Assembly: GCA_000499405.2 (NCBI GenBank)
Contig: HG738138.1
Span: 14,958,554 to 15,022,553 of the forward strand
DNA: 64,000 nucleotides
DNA from: Onchocerca volvulus
Lineage: Eukaryota; Nematoda; Chromadorea; Rhabditida; Onchocercidae
Direction of reading: 5' to 3'
The notes under the pieces are model-generated. The model had not been told where the DNA came from, did not search any database, and worked only from the letters and a program-made list of their open reading frames with translations. This document shows positions 59,901-64,000 of the stretch, in pieces. How positions within the stretch are numbered: the stretch's first letter is position 1; each line of letters begins with the position of its first letter. Made by a program: the position numbers and the translations under genes.

Positions 59901-62900
59901 TGCGAAAAAAACTTCTTTTTTTTTTTCATACAATAATTTAGCAGCAACAATTCGCAAAATCGAATTTTCCGTCTTCCTGTAACATATAAAACTTATTTAC
60001 ATATAGAGATATAAATTATTGATTTTTTGTCAGTAGCAAAAAACGAAAGAATCAAATGACAGCAACGATAGTATTCAGTGAAACTTAATCATATCAAATT
60101 ATTCCTCCATTGTTTAAATTGAAGGAAAAACATCAGATTTTTTTTTTTTTTTTTTCGAAATAACAGGATAAAAGTGGGGATATGGTAGAATACAGTAATT
60201 GTTTGGGATACATATATATGTAAATGTATGATCTCCTCCAATAAGGCTACTGCTGTGATTATCTCTAATACTAAATGAGGTAATTCATTAATTGTTGAAT
60301 TGAGAAAATGAATTTATATTTTGTTTCCGATATAATAATTCTATTCTGATTGGATAACTGGAATTGATAACTATGTACAATCTTCATTTCTATTACTTTT
60401 TTTTTTTTTTTTTAATAAATTATTTTTTCACATCTCTTTCTTTCACTCTTTAGAAAATTTTCGAATTATAAAAGAAGAAAAAGGGAAAAGAAAGAAATAA
60501 AAGGCAAAACTTTAGAATTTTTAAAATTTATTAATAGAAAAATAAAAAATGTTTGAGGAAAAAAACCAAAATTAAAAAAGTATAAATTATGAATCATTTC
60601 TTCTATTAAATCCTTAGTTTCAGCTTTTTTTTGTAGTTAAAATTTTTCAACCATTTCAATTATTATTGTTATCAGTATTATTAATTATTATCATGACATT
60701 TACATTGTTTCCTATTCTTTTTGAATTGATTTAAATATTTATTGTAGTAATCAATACTTATTTTTCTTCATTTATCCTGCCTATCTATTACTTCTTTTAT
60801 CTTCTCCTTCTATCTCATTTTTCCTTATCTCTTATCATTTTCGTATTCATTCTTTTCAGTCATTTTATCCAATTTCAAATTCAACTTAGTTTCCTGTTTT
60901 GATGCTGATTTTGACAAGAGAAAAGGGAGAAAGAGAAAGAGAGAGAGAGAGAAATTCATTTTGTTTATTCATGAATTGTGTTCATTCTCAGTGATTTACT
61001 TCCATTTTTACAATGAAATATTCAAATTGAAATAGTTTTCGAGATAAAGAGAGAATGAGCAAGAAAGTGAAGAAGGAAAGGAAAGGAAAATTGATGAATA
61101 AAGGAAGGAAATAATCCAGAAATTAAATTGAAAGACGAAATTATCTTTAAAATCATGTTAGATACATTGGATTGGTATTTGATTGGGTCCGCTTCCTGTT
61201 CAATTTTCCATCATTGCATTATAATTGTTTACACCTGGCATACCTATCAGTCAACAAATGTTTTCAACAAAAATTTTATCTTTTCATTTTCGATCGTATT
61301 TGTTGAAAAAATTTTTGAAAGAAAATTTGTTATAATTTTGTGAAGAAAAGAACGAAGAAACAGCAGAAAAATTATTGTAGAAAAATTTTTTTATTTGAAT
61401 AATTAAGGAAAAAAAGAAAGAATTATGATAAAAAATTTTTCATTTGAATATCAAAAAAAAAATTTTTTTTTCAAAAATTATAAATAATTTTGAGAAAATG
61501 AAAAAAAAAAAAAGATGTTTCAAATTATCGTAAAGATTTTCACTTGAATATTTGAAAAAAACATTTTTTTTTATTCATTTCTTTCTATATTTTTCAAAAA
61601 TGGATAATTAAAAGAGATGATGAATGAAATAGAAAATGAAAAAAAAAAAAAAAAAAGAGAAAAAGAGTGCAAATACTTAAGATAAAATTACAGAAAAAAG
61701 AGGAAAGTTCATAGTATTTTGAAGGCAAAAAAAAAAAAAAAAAAAGAAAAGGAAAGGAAAAAACTGTCAACTATATCTCTTATTGAATTTAATTCAAATT
61801 TTGAAATTTATGAATTTATCAGATTTTCCGAAAAATTTCGAATATCAGAATTTTATTTTTCTAAATTGAAATTTCAGAAATTTGAATTTTTTTAGGCAAA
61901 TAACAATTTAATACAAGTAATATATATTAATAACTTCAGCCTTATAATACTAAAATGCTTAACCTTAACCTACCCAACCAAAATTTCCTTACTTCCTTTT
62001 CTTTTAATTGAAAACATGGTCTATCTTCGTCGACAAGATACAAAAGTCAAATAAATTTCAAAAATATTTAAAATTCGATAAAAATCAGGTTTTGCTTGGG
62101 ACAAAAAAAAAAAAAAAAAGAAAAAAATGAAGACTGTAAAAAAAGAAGAACTGGGAGGCTTCGTACTTGAAGAAAATAATTTTCCAATAATTTAAAAATT
62201 GTTTTCAAATTGAATATATATTTTAAAAATTGTATTTAGTCGTAAATCTGACATAGAGATAGCATGAATGAAATAATTGAAATGGTTAATTAATAATAAT
62301 GGTTTAAATACGAAGTGCTTTACCCATTTTAAAAATGAAAAAGAAAATGAACAATATTAGGATAGCTTATAGAAATTAAATTAAAATATACAATCCAATT
62401 GTTGTTAGCTTTTTTCATATCATTCTTTTTTATTATAACCTGATGCTATATACTTGAGATTTATTTAAAAAAAAAAGAAAGAAATTAAACTGAAAAAATT
62501 CCATTTCTTCTTATTTAATATTTTGTTCAAAATGAGGAATTTTAATTTCGGTTCTAATTTTAATTTTTTATTTTTTTAAAAATTGAATGAAGAATTTGCC
62601 GTCTTAATTTAATTTATCCGATTGAAATCATATTTTTTTATTTATTTTGAAAAAGTCACAAAGTTACATTAGCGTATGCATATAATGATAAAATTTAATG
62701 CAGTTTTATTTGCATAAATAACACTGTTATTATGATAATGATTGCATTTTTTCAGTTTATTAAAGGAATTATTAACACAAATTCATTTAAGTTATGGATT
62801 AAAAACTAATTTTAATTTGAAAATTTCAATAACCTCTCTTCAATTGCTTTTTTTGATTACTTTTACTTTGAATAATACTTTTAAACATTTATTTAAATGA

Positions 62901-64000
62901 TTTGTCTGATGAAAATATTTTTGGAAATAATATGTTCATAGCCAGTTGCATGGATAGTATATACGATTATTAATTATTTCATCGCTTTACTTAATTACTT
63001 ATTCTAATTTCTGTTTTTGTTTCATTCGCAAAAAAAAGAACGAAACTTTTAACGATTTTTACTTTTTTTCGTTGAATTCGAAAAAAATTTTATCAACGAG
63101 TGGAAAATTTACATTTTTATTTTTATCATATATCTATCTTGCAACAATACAAAATCATAGAAGATTTTATTAGTACTGGAAGAAAATTTATATTAGTTAT
63201 AAGATAAGATAAACACTCTGAAATAATTGTAAGACAGCTATAACCATATAAGTCATTATTTGCTGATAAAATTTGTTAGCCGCAAAATTATTGACTCTCA
63301 AGATTTCTAATTTTTTGAATGTTACAAAAAGAGTTTGTTCTTTCAGTTTATTAAATTATTGAATTTACTTAAATTTATTCAAGACTGGTTCATTTCATGG
63401 GGAAAAAAACGAGAAAAATAGAAAAGAAAAGTGGATGAAATATTTTTGGTTTAATTATTGGAAATAGTGGTTATTATTGATGGTAACGTCATTATGAAAG
63501 ATAGGATGATAATGGCATAAATAAAATTAGTGCATAAATTTATTTTGATTTTATTATAAATTATAAATTGAAAAAAATTAAAAAATTCTATTGTAAATTT
63601 GAAAACTAAAAGTTAATTATGAAATTACTACAAATTGAAGGAAAAGACGAATAATAGCCATTGCGACTGAACAATAATGATAACTATAATAAATAACGCT
63701 AATAGGAATAAAATTGTTTGCTCACAAAGAGAGTGATAACAAAATAATTATCTTTTTTGTTTCAAATTTATCTTTTCAAAAATTTTTCATTTAATCAAGA
63801 GCAAAAAAAAAAGAAAGGAACACAAAGAAATAACAATAATTAAATGCAAAATTGAAATGAGAAGATTGATTGTATTACATTAATAATTTCTGATTTTTAG
63901 ATTTATTTAGCCTTGAAACTAGTTATAGATTTATTAATGGAAATAATTTAAATTATATGAAATCATAAATTGAATATATTATGAATGATTTCATGAAAAG
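56901..64000. other. Gene-free A+T-rich region to window end
   Basis: No supportable exon chain. Two more balanced patches, 58390-58540 and 61160-61250, have short open frames without splice partners or family resemblance. Purine-rich simple sequence lies at 60916-60954 and in several blocks between 61400 and 61760. An exon of a gene that begins outside the window cannot be excluded. Confidence 0.5.
60916..60954. repeat. (GA)n purine tract
   Basis: GAGAAAAGGGAGAAAGAGAA runs into GA dinucleotides, a 39-base polypurine strand. Confidence 0.9.

Noticed and set aside
61128..61343. 71-codon plus-strand frame with hydrophobic middle
   Set aside because: Only one short patch has coding-like composition; no exon chain and no family resemblance.
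1..64000. tRNA, rRNA, CRISPR arrays and bacterial-type operons
   Set aside because: I looked for cloverleaf consensus bases, rRNA core motifs and regular spacer arrays and saw none. The genome is eukaryotic, and the tandem repeats found have no spacer structure.

Overview
The window looks like nuclear DNA of a nematode. It is very A+T-rich (my estimate by eye is three quarters or more) and full of poly(A)/poly(T) tracts. Its genes are split into many short exons, and nearly all introns run GT to TTTCAG/TTTTAG. The most diagnostic gene encodes a complete large-subunit ribosomal protein L10a (nematode rpl-1), whose residues agree closely with the animal, and especially the nematode, family. I cannot name the species; the extreme A+T content and long introns would suit a spirurid (clade III) worm, which is inference.

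Layout. About 1-8040 is a graveyard of Helitron rolling-circle transposons. It holds one frameshifted helicase (645-2103), one internally deleted copy that joins the N-terminal zinc finger to the helicase C-terminus (5875-7473), two 3' ends finishing in CTAG before a T (2930 and 8040), and several 5'-end fragments in both orientations. Two plus-strand genes follow: a 12-exon gene of unknown function (8516-12573) with one in-frame TGA, and rpl-1 (14517-16205). About 13 kb without a supportable gene comes next; it contains a GC-richer island near 19.2-19.5 kb and a 63-bp-arm inverted repeat at 28.5 kb. At 29498-33118 a five-exon plus-strand gene encodes a 280-residue secreted cysteine-rich protein with a furin-like site and a hydrophobic tail.

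Two minus-strand genes lie in tandem after that: one encoding an unrecognised protein of about 475 residues (40344 down to 34684) and one encoding a 261-residue single-PDZ protein (44119 down to 41759). From 44.1 kb to the end I see no intact gene. There is a decayed coding remnant at 49.1-50.1 kb, a diverged ~0.2-0.4 kb repeat family at 52.1-53.0 kb, hairpins and microsatellites.

Nothing shows the five genes working in one pathway. L10a is a housekeeping ribosome component, the 29.5-33.1 kb protein should leave the cell or sit on its surface, and the PDZ protein should be a cytoplasmic adaptor. All exon coordinates were derived by hand from splice sites and reading phase. Where a junction is not resolved, this is stated.
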